From positions 434,001 to 498,000 of the forward strand of contig NZ_JADLZT010000002.1 in NCBI RefSeq assembly GCF_015453285.1: a stretch of 64,000 nucleotides of DNA. The letters are read 5' to 3'. The stretch comes from Lysobacter niastensis. Its GTDB lineage: Bacteria > Pseudomonadota > Gammaproteobacteria > Xanthomonadales > Xanthomonadaceae. Shown here in pieces: positions 26,719 through 35,664 of the stretch. Made by a program: the position numbers and the translations under genes. The notes beneath the pieces were generated by a model. That model was not told the DNA's origin, did not search any database, and saw only the letters and a list, made by a program, of their open reading frames with translations. Positions within the stretch are counted from its first letter, which is position 1. Every line of letters starts with the position of its first letter.

Positions 26719-27903
26719 TCAGCCCCGTCCGAACAGCAGCGCGGCGTTGCTGCCGCCGAACGCGAAGGAGTTGCTCAGTACATGGCGCAGCGGTCCGGCG
26801 GCACGGCGGCCGGGCGCAATCAGGTCGAGCGGGGGCAGTTCCGTATCCGGCTCGCCGTCCCACCAGTGCGGCGGCAGCCGGTGCTCCGGATTGCGCGCCA
26901 TCGCCAGCCAGCACAGGCCGGCCTCGAGCGCACCGGCGGCGCCGAGCGTGTGTCCGGTCAGCGCCTTGGTCGAACTGGCGGCAACCGCGCCGCCCAGCGT
27001 AGCCATCACCGCGCGGCTCTCCATCGCATCGTTCTGCGGCGTCGCGGTGCCGTGCAGGTTGACGTAGTCGACTTCATCCGCGGCAATGCCGCCGCGCGCC
27101 AGCGCCTGCTCGATCGCGGCGATCGCACCGGTGCCCTGCGGTTCCGGCGCGGACATGTGGTGCGCATCGGAGGTCTCGCCCCAGCCGGCCAGACGCACGG
27201 GGCCGGGTTCGCGCGTCATCAGGAACAACGCCGCGCCTTCGCCGATGTGGATGCCCGAGCGGTTGCCAGAGAACGGGTTGCAGCGCTGCAGCGATACCGC
27301 CTCGAGCGCGCTGAAACCGGAGACGGTGAACGAGCACAGCGAATCGGCGCCGCCGGCGATCACCGCGTCCGCCATGCCTGCACGCAGCAGGCGCGCAGCC
27401 GACGCCAGCGCTTTCGCGCTCGACGAGCATGCGGTCGAGATGGTCCAGGCCGGGCCGCGCGCGCCGCTCTCGGCGGCAAGGAAGGCCGACGGCGCACCGA
27501 TCTCCTGCTGTGCGTAGTGGTAGCTCGATGGCCAATCGCCGCGCTCGCGGCGCTCCGGCAGCGCGCGTTCGGCCTCGCCGATGCCCGAGGTGCTGGTGCC
27601 GACGATCACCGCGACGCGGTGCGCGCCGAAGCGTTCGATCGCCGCGGCCACCGCGTCTCGGATCTGCGCGTGCGCCATCCGCAGCAGTGCGTTGTTGCGC
27701 GTGCGCATCGGCAGCACGCAGTCGGACAGGTCGGGCAGCGCGCCGGCGACTTCGCCGACCGCGAGTTCGCGGCCCGGTGAATACGTGTCGGTCATGGTCA
27801 CGCCGCGCGGTGCGTCGTGCGCGAACAGCGACTGCGCGACCGCGTCCGGGCCATCGCCCAGTGCGCAGACGATGCCGAGTTCGTTGAGGTAGGCGGCACT
27901 CAC
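26719..27903 (-). CDS. apeO: APE beta-ketoacyl-ACP synthase (ApeO)
   Basis: This 394-residue ketosynthase has Cys159 in TISTACSSS, His in NLHGTATPQND and His in ALTGHTLGAAG, so it should be an active condensing enzyme. In APE systems ApeO is the catalytic half of a heterodimer with the chain-length-factor-like ApeC (here 39946-40683). It starts with GTG (VSAAYLNEL) overlapping the DUF3261 gene stop by 4 bp; upstream in-frame sequence is read-through. Confidence 0.9.
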   Translation of the reverse strand: MSAAYLNELGIVCALGDGPDAVAQSLFAHDAPRGVTMTDTYSPGRELAVGEVAGALPDLSDCVLPMRTRNNALLRMAHAQIRDAVAAAIERFGAHRVAVIVGTSTSGIGEAERALPERRERGDWPSSYHYAQQEIGAPSAFLAAESGARGPAWTISTACSSSAKALASAARLLRAGMADAVIAGGADSLCSFTVSGFSALEAVSLQRCNPFSGNRSGIHIGEGAALFLMTREPGPVRLAGWGETSDAHHMSAPEPQGTGAIAAIEQALARGGIAADEVDYVNLHGTATPQNDAMESRAVMATLGGAVAASSTKALTGHTLGAAGALEAGLCWLAMARNPEHRLPPHWWDGEPDTELPPLDLIAPGRRAAGPLRHVLSNSFAFGGSNAALLFGRG

Positions 27904-28472
27904 GGGACTTCGACCTCCTGGCCCACGGATTCGATCTGCAGGCGATAACCCTCGGCGCGATTGTCGAGCAGGTAGCGCCCGGGGCCTTCGCGGTCGACCT
28001 GCAACCAGACGATGCCGTCGCGTTCGAGCCGGCGCGTGTGGCCGTCCTCGTTCAGCGTCCATGGCGCCGGCAACGCCGCGCGGATCGCGTCCGCCGGCCA
28101 CAGCGTGAACTGCAGGTCGGACAGCACGCGCTCGCCACGCACGCTCGGCGGCAGCCACGGCGCGCGCTGTTGCTGCAATTCAGTGCCGTCCCAGCTCAGG
28201 CGCACGCCGGACTGGCCCAGCGCCTGCACCGCCAGCCGCACTTCCTGGGCGTCCACTTCGAGCAGTGCATCGAGGTCACGCTGCTGTTGTCCGAAACTGA
28301 AATGCAGGCGCTGCTGCACCGACAACTCATGGCCCAGCGCAGACGGCGCCAGCCGAAGTTCCGGCACGGTCACGGCCGCGCGTGGCGGCGCAGCAGCGCA
28401 TGCCGCCAGCATCGTCGCCAGGATCGTCGCCAGGATCGGGGCTGGCGCGCGCAGTAGGTTCAGGCGCTGCAT
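27900..28472 (-). CDS. DUF3261-type lipoprotein of the APE cluster (ApeN position)
   Basis: The 190-residue protein has a signal peptide and lipobox MLAAC, then a beta-rich domain (LHFSFGQQQRDLDALLEVD; VLSDLQFTLWPADAIRAAL) matching the DUF3261 lipoproteins found in aryl polyene loci. It probably helps place the polyene lipid in the outer membrane together with the LolA-like protein and the MMPL exporter. The start ATG at 28472 overlaps the end of the upstream flavoprotein gene by 13 bp. Confidence 0.8.
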   Translation of the reverse strand: MQRLNLLRAPAPILATILATMLAACAAAPPRAAVTVPELRLAPSALGHELSVQQRLHFSFGQQQRDLDALLEVDAQEVRLAVQALGQSGVRLSWDGTELQQQRAPWLPPSVRGERVLSDLQFTLWPADAIRAALPAPWTLNEDGHTRRLERDGIVWLQVDREGPGRYLLDNRAEGYRLQIESVGQEVEVP

Positions 28473-29713
28473 ATCTCTTCCAGCACCGCCAGGCGGCGGC
28501 CGGTGTCGGCGACGTAGGGATTCTTCGCATCCCAGGCGTAACCGGCGAGGATCGAGCAGATCATGCGGCGCACGTCGGGCTGCTGCGTCTCGTGGAAGAT
28601 GATCTTCTGGAAGCCGCCCGCGTACCACGACTCGACGAAACGGCGGAACGTCTGCACGCCGCCGCGCAGCGGGATCGCAAACTCGCGTTCCCAGTCGACG
28701 CTCTCGCCGGCGTAGTGGCGCGCCAGGCACTCGCTCGCCAGCTGTGCCGACTTGAAGGCGATGGTCACGCCAGAGGAGAACACCGGATCGAGGAACTCGC
28801 CGGCGTTGCCGAGCAGGGCATAGCCCGGGCCCCACAGCGACTTCACGTTGCTCGAATAGCCCATGATCTGGCGCACCGGCATCACGTCCCACTTCGCATT
28901 GGCGAGCAGGCGTGTCAGGTTCGGGTCTTCGCCGACGATCGCCTGCAGGCGTTCACGGTCGCTGCCCTGGTAGCGATCGAGGAAGGTCTTCTCGGCGACG
29001 ACGCCGAGCGAGCAGCGGCCGTTCGAGAACGGGATCGTCCAGTACCACACGTCCACGTGTTCGGGATGCGTGGTAATCAGGATCTTGTTGCGGTCGAAGC
29101 CGCTGTCGAGCGGGATGTTGTCCTCGACGTGGGTGAAGATCGCGCCACGCGCCGGGAAGTTCGACGGGGCTTCCAGCTGCAGCAGGCGCGGCAGCAGGCG
29201 GGCGAAGCCGCTGGCGTCGAGGATGAAGTCCGCCTCGATCACGTACTCGGTGCCATCCGGGGCGCGCGCGGTGACGCGCGGCGTCTCACCCGGCTCAACC
29301 GACAGCACTTCGTGGCCGAAGCGCAGCTGCGCGCCCATGCGCTGCGCGCCCTTGGCCAGCACGTGGTCGAAATCGGCGCGCTGCACCTGGTAGGTGGTGC
29401 CCCAGCCCGGCGCGGTCGCATCGCGGAAGAAGCGTTCGCGGAAGTCGAACTCGGTCTGGCGTTCACCGCGCACGAACGAGGCGCCGTTCTTGTACTGGAA
29501 GCCGGCCTCGACGACGTCGCGCAGCAGCCCGGCCGCTTCGATGTACTCCATGCTCTGCGGCAGCAGGCTTTCGCCGATCGAGAAGCGCGGGAACTGCTCG
29601 CGCTCCAGGATCAGCACCTCGCGTCCCTGCTGGCGCAGCATCGCCGCGGCCACCGAGCCTGCGGGGCCGGCGCCAACGATCAGCACCTGGGTACGTTCCA
29701 TCGACAGCGTCAT
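28460..29713 (-). CDS. FAD-dependent halogenase-like oxidoreductase
   Basis: The 417-residue flavoprotein has the Rossmann motif GAGPAG (14-19) and FPRFSIGESLLP. It also carries WYWTIP (223-228), which fits the WxWxIP signature that separates flavin-dependent halogenases from monooxygenases. Lys75 in YKNGASF is a candidate for the catalytic lysine. A second FAD motif is GYALLGNAGEFLDPVFSSG. Xanthomonadins are brominated aryl polyenes, so aryl or polyene halogenation is a reasonable inference. A geranylgeranyl-reductase-like oxidoreductase is the alternative. The start is set by AGGA eight bases upstream. A 72-base gap separates it from the exporter gene, unusual in this packed operon. Confidence 0.8.
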   Translation of the reverse strand: MTLSMERTQVLIVGAGPAGSVAAAMLRQQGREVLILEREQFPRFSIGESLLPQSMEYIEAAGLLRDVVEAGFQYKNGASFVRGERQTEFDFRERFFRDATAPGWGTTYQVQRADFDHVLAKGAQRMGAQLRFGHEVLSVEPGETPRVTARAPDGTEYVIEADFILDASGFARLLPRLLQLEAPSNFPARGAIFTHVEDNIPLDSGFDRNKILITTHPEHVDVWYWTIPFSNGRCSLGVVAEKTFLDRYQGSDRERLQAIVGEDPNLTRLLANAKWDVMPVRQIMGYSSNVKSLWGPGYALLGNAGEFLDPVFSSGVTIAFKSAQLASECLARHYAGESVDWEREFAIPLRGGVQTFRRFVESWYAGGFQKIIFHETQQPDVRRMICSILAGYAWDAKNPYVADTGRRLAVLEEICSA

Positions 29714-29785
29714 GCGTTGATTCCTGGCAAGAGTGGCGTGGCGCCGGGCCACGGTGGAATGAAAGACAAGGGGTGTGCCGCGCGA

Positions 29786-32134
29786 TCAGCCATGGGCGGC
29801 CTGCGCGTGCGGACGGAACAGCGGTGACAACAGCCAGACCAGGCCGATGCCGAACAACAGGGTCAGGCCGAACGCGCGCAGCGCCGGCGTTGCCGAGAGC
29901 GCGAGCAGGCCGAACGAGAGCCAGGTGCTGGCCGCGCCGACGCTGACCGCGAGCCAGGCCGAGGCATCGCCGCGGTGCTCCAGCAGGAAGATGCCGTAGT
30001 CGATGCCCATGCCGAGCAGCAACAGCAACGCCAGCACGTTGAACAGCTGCAGCGGCTGGCCGAGCCAGCCCAGCAGTGCGACCGTCAGCAAGCCCGCCAG
30101 CACGGTCGGCAGCATCGCGCGCCAGGCGTCGCGGCGGTAACGGAACCACAGCGACGCGAACACCAGCACGCCACCGGCAAGCAACAGGCCGAGCATCATC
30201 CGGCGGTAGTGGCCGAGCAGTTCGGAGAACTCCGCGGTGCGGTTAACCCAACGCACGCCGTCGATGCCCTGGGCTTGCGTCGAGAGCAGGCCGAGCATGT
30301 CGTCGCCGCCAGGCGCATCGACCATCACCACGCTGCCGACGCCGTCGCCGCTGCGGCCCAGCCACAGCGCGCGCAGCGGCTGCGAGGCCGGAGAGGCCAG
30401 CCATGCGTCCAGGGTCAGCGCCTGCGGCGCAAACGCCGGACGTGTGAACGACTCGCCTGTCGCGGCACCCACCTGCGTCAGCACCGCATTCTCGGCGCGC
30501 GCGGACAGCGCGGCATCACCGGTCTGCTGCTGCTGCGACGGCAGCCAATCGCTGATCGCGCGATAGCCGTGAATGCGGCCGTCGCGGGTCAGCGTCGCGA
30601 GGCGTGCGGTGAGCTGCTGCTCACGCTGCAGCAGCGTTTCGGCATCGGCTGCACGCACCAGGAAGAACTGGGCCGGGCTCGGCAGGCCGAGCACGCGGCT
30701 GACTTCGATCTGCTGGTCGATCAGAACCTTCGGCGAGGACTGCAGGTTGCGCAGGTCGTCGTTGCTGCGCAGTTGCCACAGGCCGCCGGCCGTCACAGCG
30801 GCGAGCAGGGTGGCAGCGATCCACCAGCGTACGTTCGAGCGTGCTTGCGGCCAGCGCGACATCCAGCCTTCCATCGCACGCGAGAGCGTGGACGGGCGCG
30901 GCTCGCCGCGATCCAGCCACGGGAACCAGCACACCACGGTGAGAAATGCGGCGCCGAGGCCCACCGCCGAGAACACCGCCATCTGCTGCAGGCCCGGGAA
31001 CGGCGCGAGTCCCAGTGCGAGGTATGCGAGTGCGCTGGTCAGCCACGCCAGGAACATGCCCGGCAACAGCATCCGCAGCAGCGACCTGCGCGAGATGCGC
31101 GGATGGCCCTGTCGCGCGGCGAACCAGTGGATGCCGTAGTCCTCGGCGACGCCGACCAGGCTGGCGCCGAACACCAAAGTCAGCAGGTGTACCTGTCCGA
31201 ACAGGATGGCCGTCACCGACAACGCGGCGGCGATGCCGACCAGCAGCGACATCGCCACCAGCACGATCGGGCTGAGCGAACGGAACGCCAGCCACACCAG
31301 CAGCAGCACCGCCGCCAGCGAGCCCAGGCCGATGATGTTGACCTCGCGGCTGGCCTGCACCGCCGCCGCTTCCGCGTGCAGTGGGACGCCCGCGCGCAGC
31401 TCGCGCACACCGGGCGCGGCGCGGCGCGCGGCCTCGGCCGCGTCGTCGAGCGCGGCATCGATCACGCGCTCGCCATCCAGCCGGAAAGCGGAACCGCGCG
31501 TCTCGAACTGCAACACCGCCCAGGTGAGCGCATGGCCCTGGGCATCGTCAGCCTGCAGCAGACCGTCGGCATCGAAGCGCATTCCAGACGCGGCTGCACG
31601 AGCCTGCCACCACTGCGGCCAGAGGTTGAGCGGATCCTCGCCGAACGACGTCATGCGCGGCGCGGCAACCGGGCCGTACAGCGCCGCCAGCGATTCTTCC
31701 GCCAGCGATTCGGGTGCGGTGTCGCGCAGGCGCTCACGCTGGGCGTCGGTAAGCAGGCGATCGCGCCAGGGTCGGTAGAACTCGCGCGTCGCCTCGAACC
31801 ACCCGGAGACGGATCCCGATTCGACGAAGGGCAGGGGCGCGACCGCCTCGGCGCGCTGCAGCGATGCGCGATAGGCATCGGCGGCGGCGCGGGCCTGCTG
31901 CGCGTCGGCCGCGCCGAGCAGCACCACCATCTGCCGTGCGCTGGCATCGGCGATGCGCTGGGTCGCGTCGGCCAGCGCGGGGTCATGCGCGTCGTGCGGC
32001 AGCAACGCCATGACGTCGCTTTCCAGCCGCGACTCGTGCCAGAAGCGCCATTGGTGCACGCCCACCGCCAGCACGACGGCGAGCCACAGCCAGGCCAGGG
32101 CGCGCCAGCCGCGCCAGCGCGACGTCTCAGTCAA
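29786..32134 (-). CDS. MMPL/RND-type exporter of the APE cluster
   Basis: The 782-residue protein has the MMPL layout: helix 1 at residues 10-30, a large periplasmic domain to about 265, five or so helices (AVLLLVWLAFRSLSPIVLV; GVAEDYGIHWFAARQG), a second periplasmic domain and a final helix bundle (LLLLLGMGIDYGIFLLEHRGD). The GVAEDYG and GMGIDYG segments are the paired TM4/TM10 motifs with acidic residues for proton coupling. It is the likely inner-membrane exporter of the polyene lipid. Its start overlaps the LolA-like gene by 8 bp. Confidence 0.9.
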   Translation of the reverse strand: MTETSRWRGWRALAWLWLAVVLAVGVHQWRFWHESRLESDVMALLPHDAHDPALADATQRIADASARQMVVLLGAADAQQARAAADAYRASLQRAEAVAPLPFVESGSVSGWFEATREFYRPWRDRLLTDAQRERLRDTAPESLAEESLAALYGPVAAPRMTSFGEDPLNLWPQWWQARAAASGMRFDADGLLQADDAQGHALTWAVLQFETRGSAFRLDGERVIDAALDDAAEAARRAAPGVRELRAGVPLHAEAAAVQASREVNIIGLGSLAAVLLLVWLAFRSLSPIVLVAMSLLVGIAAALSVTAILFGQVHLLTLVFGASLVGVAEDYGIHWFAARQGHPRISRRSLLRMLLPGMFLAWLTSALAYLALGLAPFPGLQQMAVFSAVGLGAAFLTVVCWFPWLDRGEPRPSTLSRAMEGWMSRWPQARSNVRWWIAATLLAAVTAGGLWQLRSNDDLRNLQSSPKVLIDQQIEVSRVLGLPSPAQFFLVRAADAETLLQREQQLTARLATLTRDGRIHGYRAISDWLPSQQQQTGDAALSARAENAVLTQVGAATGESFTRPAFAPQALTLDAWLASPASQPLRALWLGRSGDGVGSVVMVDAPGGDDMLGLLSTQAQGIDGVRWVNRTAEFSELLGHYRRMMLGLLLAGGVLVFASLWFRYRRDAWRAMLPTVLAGLLTVALLGWLGQPLQLFNVLALLLLLGMGIDYGIFLLEHRGDASAWLAVSVGAASTWLSFGLLALSATPALRAFGLTLLFGIGLVWLLSPLFRPHAQAAHG

Positions 32135-32765
32135 ACCGGTGCGCCTCGTCCGTGGTCAGCTGCGCCGGCGCTTCGCTCATGCCAGAAAACTGCAGGCGGG
32201 TGTTGTCGCCGTTGCGCTCGTCGATGCCGACGCTGCGCACGTAGCGGTCGCCTTCCAGCGTGATCGCATTGAAGGCCTGCGCCATCGTGCCGGGCCTGGG
32301 CTTCAGCACCAGCTTCCAGCCATTGCCGGGCAGCGCCTGCGCCTGCACGTCGAAGCGTGCGGTCAGCGCTTTCACGTCGCCGCTCATCAGCGCGAACATC
32401 ATCGCGTTGACCGAGCGCAGTGCCGGCTGCTGGCTGGCGTCCATCTCCACGCGCGTGCTGCCGTCGCGCTGGCGGCTGAGGATGCGCTCGCGGGTCAGCA
32501 CCACTTCCGACGGAAACGGCTTCAGCGTGGTCCACACCACGCCCTTGTCGCGGGCGAGCAGGAAGCGGCCCTGCGAGCGCAGCGGATTCTTGAAGCCCTG
32601 GATGCGCTTTTCCTGGGTGAAATCGCCACGCAGCACCGGCACCTGGGCCACGCGCTGCTGCACGGTGGCCAGGTTGTCGGCAGCACGCGCGGACAGCGCA
32701 GGGACAGCCGACAGCATTGCCGCCAGCGCCATTGCACGCAGGGAATGCACGGCCGCGGACATCAT
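32127..32765 (-). CDS. LolA-like outer-membrane lipoprotein carrier of the APE cluster
   Basis: The 212-residue periplasmic protein has a signal peptide ending SARA and a LolA fold signature (LRGDFTQEKRIQGFKNPLRSQGRF). It is not the housekeeping LolA but the cluster paralogue, expected to shuttle the aryl polyene lipid across the periplasm. The ATG at 32765 overlaps the thioesterase stop by 4 bp (ATGA). Confidence 0.88.
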   Translation of the reverse strand: MMSAAVHSLRAMALAAMLSAVPALSARAADNLATVQQRVAQVPVLRGDFTQEKRIQGFKNPLRSQGRFLLARDKGVVWTTLKPFPSEVVLTRERILSRQRDGSTRVEMDASQQPALRSVNAMMFALMSGDVKALTARFDVQAQALPGNGWKLVLKPRPGTMAQAFNAITLEGDRYVRSVGIDERNGDNTRLQFSGMSEAPAQLTTDEAHRFD

Positions 32766-33181
32766 GGCGCCGGCACTCCGAGCCGCTCCCACAACACCGG
32801 AGGGCTGACATAGAGCATCTCGCCCGATTCCACGCCCACGGCGACCTGGATGGTGTGGGCACGCGTGAGCACCTCGCCGCTGGCGGCGTCGCGGATCACG
32901 TACTCCAGTTTCAGGCGGTTCTCCCACTCGGTGATCGTCGCCTGCACCTTCAACGGCTGGGCAAAGCGCAGCGGGCGGATGTACTTCACCCGTGCGTCGA
33001 CCACCGGCCACAGGTAGCCGGAGTCCTGCATCTGCGGGTAGTCGTAGTCGTAGCGCTGCAGCAGCGCGCAGCGTGCGACCTCGAAATACTTGAAATAGTG
33101 GCCGTGCCAGACCACCTGCATCGGGTCGCAGTCGTGGAAGGCCGGCGCCAGGTCGATCTCGATCGACAGGTTATTGCGCAT
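32762..33181 (-). CDS. 4-hydroxybenzoyl-CoA thioesterase-like hot-dog protein (ApeK position)
   Basis: The 139-residue single hot-dog domain has DPMQVVWHGHYFKYFEVAR near residue 19, where the Asp and the HGxY segment match the YbgC/4HBT catalytic loop. It would hydrolyse acyl thioesters, either releasing or proofreading the ACP-bound chain. The start overlaps the ammonia-lyase stop by 11 bp. Confidence 0.85.
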   Translation of the reverse strand: MRNNLSIEIDLAPAFHDCDPMQVVWHGHYFKYFEVARCALLQRYDYDYPQMQDSGYLWPVVDARVKYIRPLRFAQPLKVQATITEWENRLKLEYVIRDAASGEVLTRAHTIQVAVGVESGEMLYVSPPVLWERLGVPAP

Positions 33182-34724
33182 ACAGGCTCCAGCGGCGCAC
33201 GCGCACGTCGTCCAGCAGCGCGCGCAGGTCGTGGTCCAGTGCGCGGTCCTCCTCGACCAGCGCGATGCGCTCGGACAGGTCGGCCAGCATCGCGTCCGGT
33301 TCGCCTTCGATCTTCGTCTCCGGCGCCACGCGGCCGCGCAGTGCCACGCCCTGGCGCGCCGCAATCAGCATCGCCGCGACGACCTGCTCGGTCAGCTCGA
33401 TCACGCGCAGGCAATCGCGCGCGGCAATGGTGCCCATGCTGACCTTGTCCTGATTGTGGCATTCGGTCGAACGCGAGAACACCGACGCCGGCATGGTCAG
33501 CTTCAGCGCTTCGGCGGTCCATGCAGACACGCTGATCTGCAGTGCCTTCAGGCCGTGGTTGATCGCCGCGCGCGGGCCGGTGGCACCCGACAGGTTGGAG
33601 GGCAGGCCGTGGTTGAAGCGCGTGTCGACCAGCAGCGCGAGCTGGCGGTCGAGCAGATCGGCAAGGTTGGCGATCGCGTTCTTCAGGCTGTCCATCGCGA
33701 AGGCGATGTGGCCGCCGTAGAAATGGCCGCCGTGCAGGATCTGCTCGCGGTCGGGATCGACCAGCGGGTTGTCGTTGGCGCTGTTGAGTTCGTTCTCGAT
33801 GAACTGGCGCAGGAACGGCAGCGCATCCTCCAGCACGCCGATCACGTGCGGCGCGCAACGCAGCGAATAGCGGTCCTGCAGACGTTGCTCGTTGCGCGAC
33901 GGACGGTCGCTGTGCAGGTCGGCGCGCAGTCGCGCGGCGACACGCATCTGGCCCGGATGCGGCTTGGCGGCGAACAGCACCTCGTCGAAGTGGTGCGCGT
34001 TGCCGGCGCTGGCGACGACGTTGAACGCGGTCAGGCGCGTCGCGAGGCGGCCGAGGTATTCGGCGCGCTCGTAGGCCAGGCAGGCCAGCGCGGTCATCAC
34101 CGCGGTGCCATTCATGATCGCCAGGCCTTCCTTCGGCCGCAGGCGCAGCGGCGTCAGTCCGGCTTCCGCCAGTGCCTCGGCGGCGGGGCGGCGACGGCCG
34201 TGATGCATCACCTCGCGCTCGCCGCACAGCACCGCGGCGACGTACGACAGCGGGGTGAGATCGCCGCTGGCGCCGACCGAACCCTCAGCCGGGATCAGCG
34301 GCAGGATGTCGTGGTGCAACAGCGCGGCCAGGCCTTCCAGCAGCGGCAGGCTCACGCCCGACATGCCGCGCGACAGCGACGTCAGGCGCGTCGCCAGCAC
34401 TGCGCGCGTCTCCTGCTCGTCGAGGAATCGGCCGAGGCCACAGCCGTGGTAGGCGAACAGGTGGTGCGGCAGTTCCGACAGCAGATCCGGCGGGATCACG
34501 ACCGTGCAGGAATCGCCGTAGCCGGTGGTGACGCCGTACACCACGCCATCCTCGCGCAACAGCCGGTCGAGGAACTCGGTGCCGCGTGCGATGCGGGCGC
34601 GGAACGCCGGATCGGAGGACAGCACGGCGCCGCGTTCGCGGCGTGCCAGTGCGGTCACGTCCTCGATGCGCAGGGGCGCGTCGCCGAACGACAGCGGCGT
34701 GGGCTCAACGAGGGGAAGCGTCAT
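33171..34724 (-). CDS. Aromatic amino acid ammonia-lyase (HAL/PAL/TAL family)
   Basis: The 517-residue protein has the Ala152-Ser153-Gly154 triad that self-cyclises to the MIO cofactor (SVGASGDLTPLSY), the catalytic Tyr63 in VVYGVTTGYG and the conserved HFYGGHIAF and FSRSTECHNQD stretches. It would eliminate ammonia from an aromatic amino acid. By my alignment the selectivity pair is Tyr92-His93, unlike SH of histidine, HL of tyrosine or FL of phenylalanine lyases, so the substrate is open. The E. coli-type APE cluster lacks this gene; xanthomonadin-type clusters have one. It overlaps the upstream acyltransferase by 20 bp. Confidence 0.9.
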   Translation of the reverse strand: MTLPLVEPTPLSFGDAPLRIEDVTALARRERGAVLSSDPAFRARIARGTEFLDRLLREDGVVYGVTTGYGDSCTVVIPPDLLSELPHHLFAYHGCGLGRFLDEQETRAVLATRLTSLSRGMSGVSLPLLEGLAALLHHDILPLIPAEGSVGASGDLTPLSYVAAVLCGEREVMHHGRRRPAAEALAEAGLTPLRLRPKEGLAIMNGTAVMTALACLAYERAEYLGRLATRLTAFNVVASAGNAHHFDEVLFAAKPHPGQMRVAARLRADLHSDRPSRNEQRLQDRYSLRCAPHVIGVLEDALPFLRQFIENELNSANDNPLVDPDREQILHGGHFYGGHIAFAMDSLKNAIANLADLLDRQLALLVDTRFNHGLPSNLSGATGPRAAINHGLKALQISVSAWTAEALKLTMPASVFSRSTECHNQDKVSMGTIAARDCLRVIELTEQVVAAMLIAARQGVALRGRVAPETKIEGEPDAMLADLSERIALVEEDRALDHDLRALLDDVRVRRWSLYAQ

Positions 34725-35664
34725 GGCGATCCTGTGGGTGTTGCTGATCCCAGAACGGGAAGAAATTGAACCAGTCGTACGGAGCATGGCGGACCTGCTC
34801 CTCCAACCAGGCGGAAAAGCGCGCCGCCTGTTCGGCCAGCGCGGCATCGCGAGCATTGCGCGGCAGCACCACACGCTCGCTGAACTGCTCGAAGCGGACG
34901 CGGTAACCGTCGCCTTCGTGCGTGCAGGCCATCGCGTACAGCGGGCAGCCGATGGCGGAGGCCAGCACATAGGGGCCGATCGGGAATGCGGCAGGCGCAC
35001 CGAGGAAATCGGCGCGGACGCTGCGCGCGCTGCCCACCGGCACGCGGTCGCCGGCGATCGCGATGAACTCGCCGGCGGCAACGCGACGGCCGAGTTCCAT
35101 CGCCATCGCGGCATCGAGCTGGGTGACCTGCAGCAGTTCGACGCGGCTGTCGGGATTGAGACGCCGGAGCAGGCGATTGAAGTCTTCCGCATGGGCGGTA
35201 TGCACCAGCGCGGTCAGGTGGAAGCCGGGAACTTCATCGGCCAGCGCCTGGCACAGCTCCAGGCAGCCGATGTGCGCGGTCACGATGACGCCGCCCTGGC
35301 CGCTGGCGATCCGATGCATCATCACGTCGCGCTGCAGTCGCACGCGTCCGGACGGATAGCGGCCGCCGGTGGCCAGCAGCTTGTCGAGCAGCGTTTCGGC
35401 GAAAGTGGCGAGGTGGCGCAGGCTCTGGCGCCAGCCCGGCGCCGCGTCGAACACGCGATGCGTGTCCTGCAGGCGCGACAGGTACTCCAGCGAGGCGCGG
35501 CGCGCGGTGCGATTGAGCAGCCAGTGCGCCAGCACCACCGGATACAGGCAGAGGCGGAAGGGACCGCGGCCGAGCCAGCGATCGATCGCGCACAGGAAGG
35601 CGATGCCGCCGACCGAAGTCGACTCGCCGATCTGCGCCCAGTGCTGGCTTCGTGCGTGCGTCAT
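34705..35664 (-). CDS. LpxL/HtrB-like lysophospholipid acyltransferase of the APE cluster
   Basis: The 319-residue protein belongs to the LPLAT superfamily predicted acyltransferases (COG4261-like). It opens HWAQIGESTSVGGIAFLCAIDRWLGRGP and carries VTAHIGCLELCQAL, with a His where HX4D/E-type catalytic residues lie, and ends APYDWFNFFPFW. It may acylate the polyene lipid anchor. The ATG at 35664 overlaps the glycosyltransferase stop by 4 bp; the frame also runs open through the upstream gene but that is read-through, not a fusion. Confidence 0.85.
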   Translation of the reverse strand: MTHARSQHWAQIGESTSVGGIAFLCAIDRWLGRGPFRLCLYPVVLAHWLLNRTARRASLEYLSRLQDTHRVFDAAPGWRQSLRHLATFAETLLDKLLATGGRYPSGRVRLQRDVMMHRIASGQGGVIVTAHIGCLELCQALADEVPGFHLTALVHTAHAEDFNRLLRRLNPDSRVELLQVTQLDAAMAMELGRRVAAGEFIAIAGDRVPVGSARSVRADFLGAPAAFPIGPYVLASAIGCPLYAMACTHEGDGYRVRFEQFSERVVLPRNARDAALAEQAARFSAWLEEQVRHAPYDWFNFFPFWDQQHPQDRHDASPR

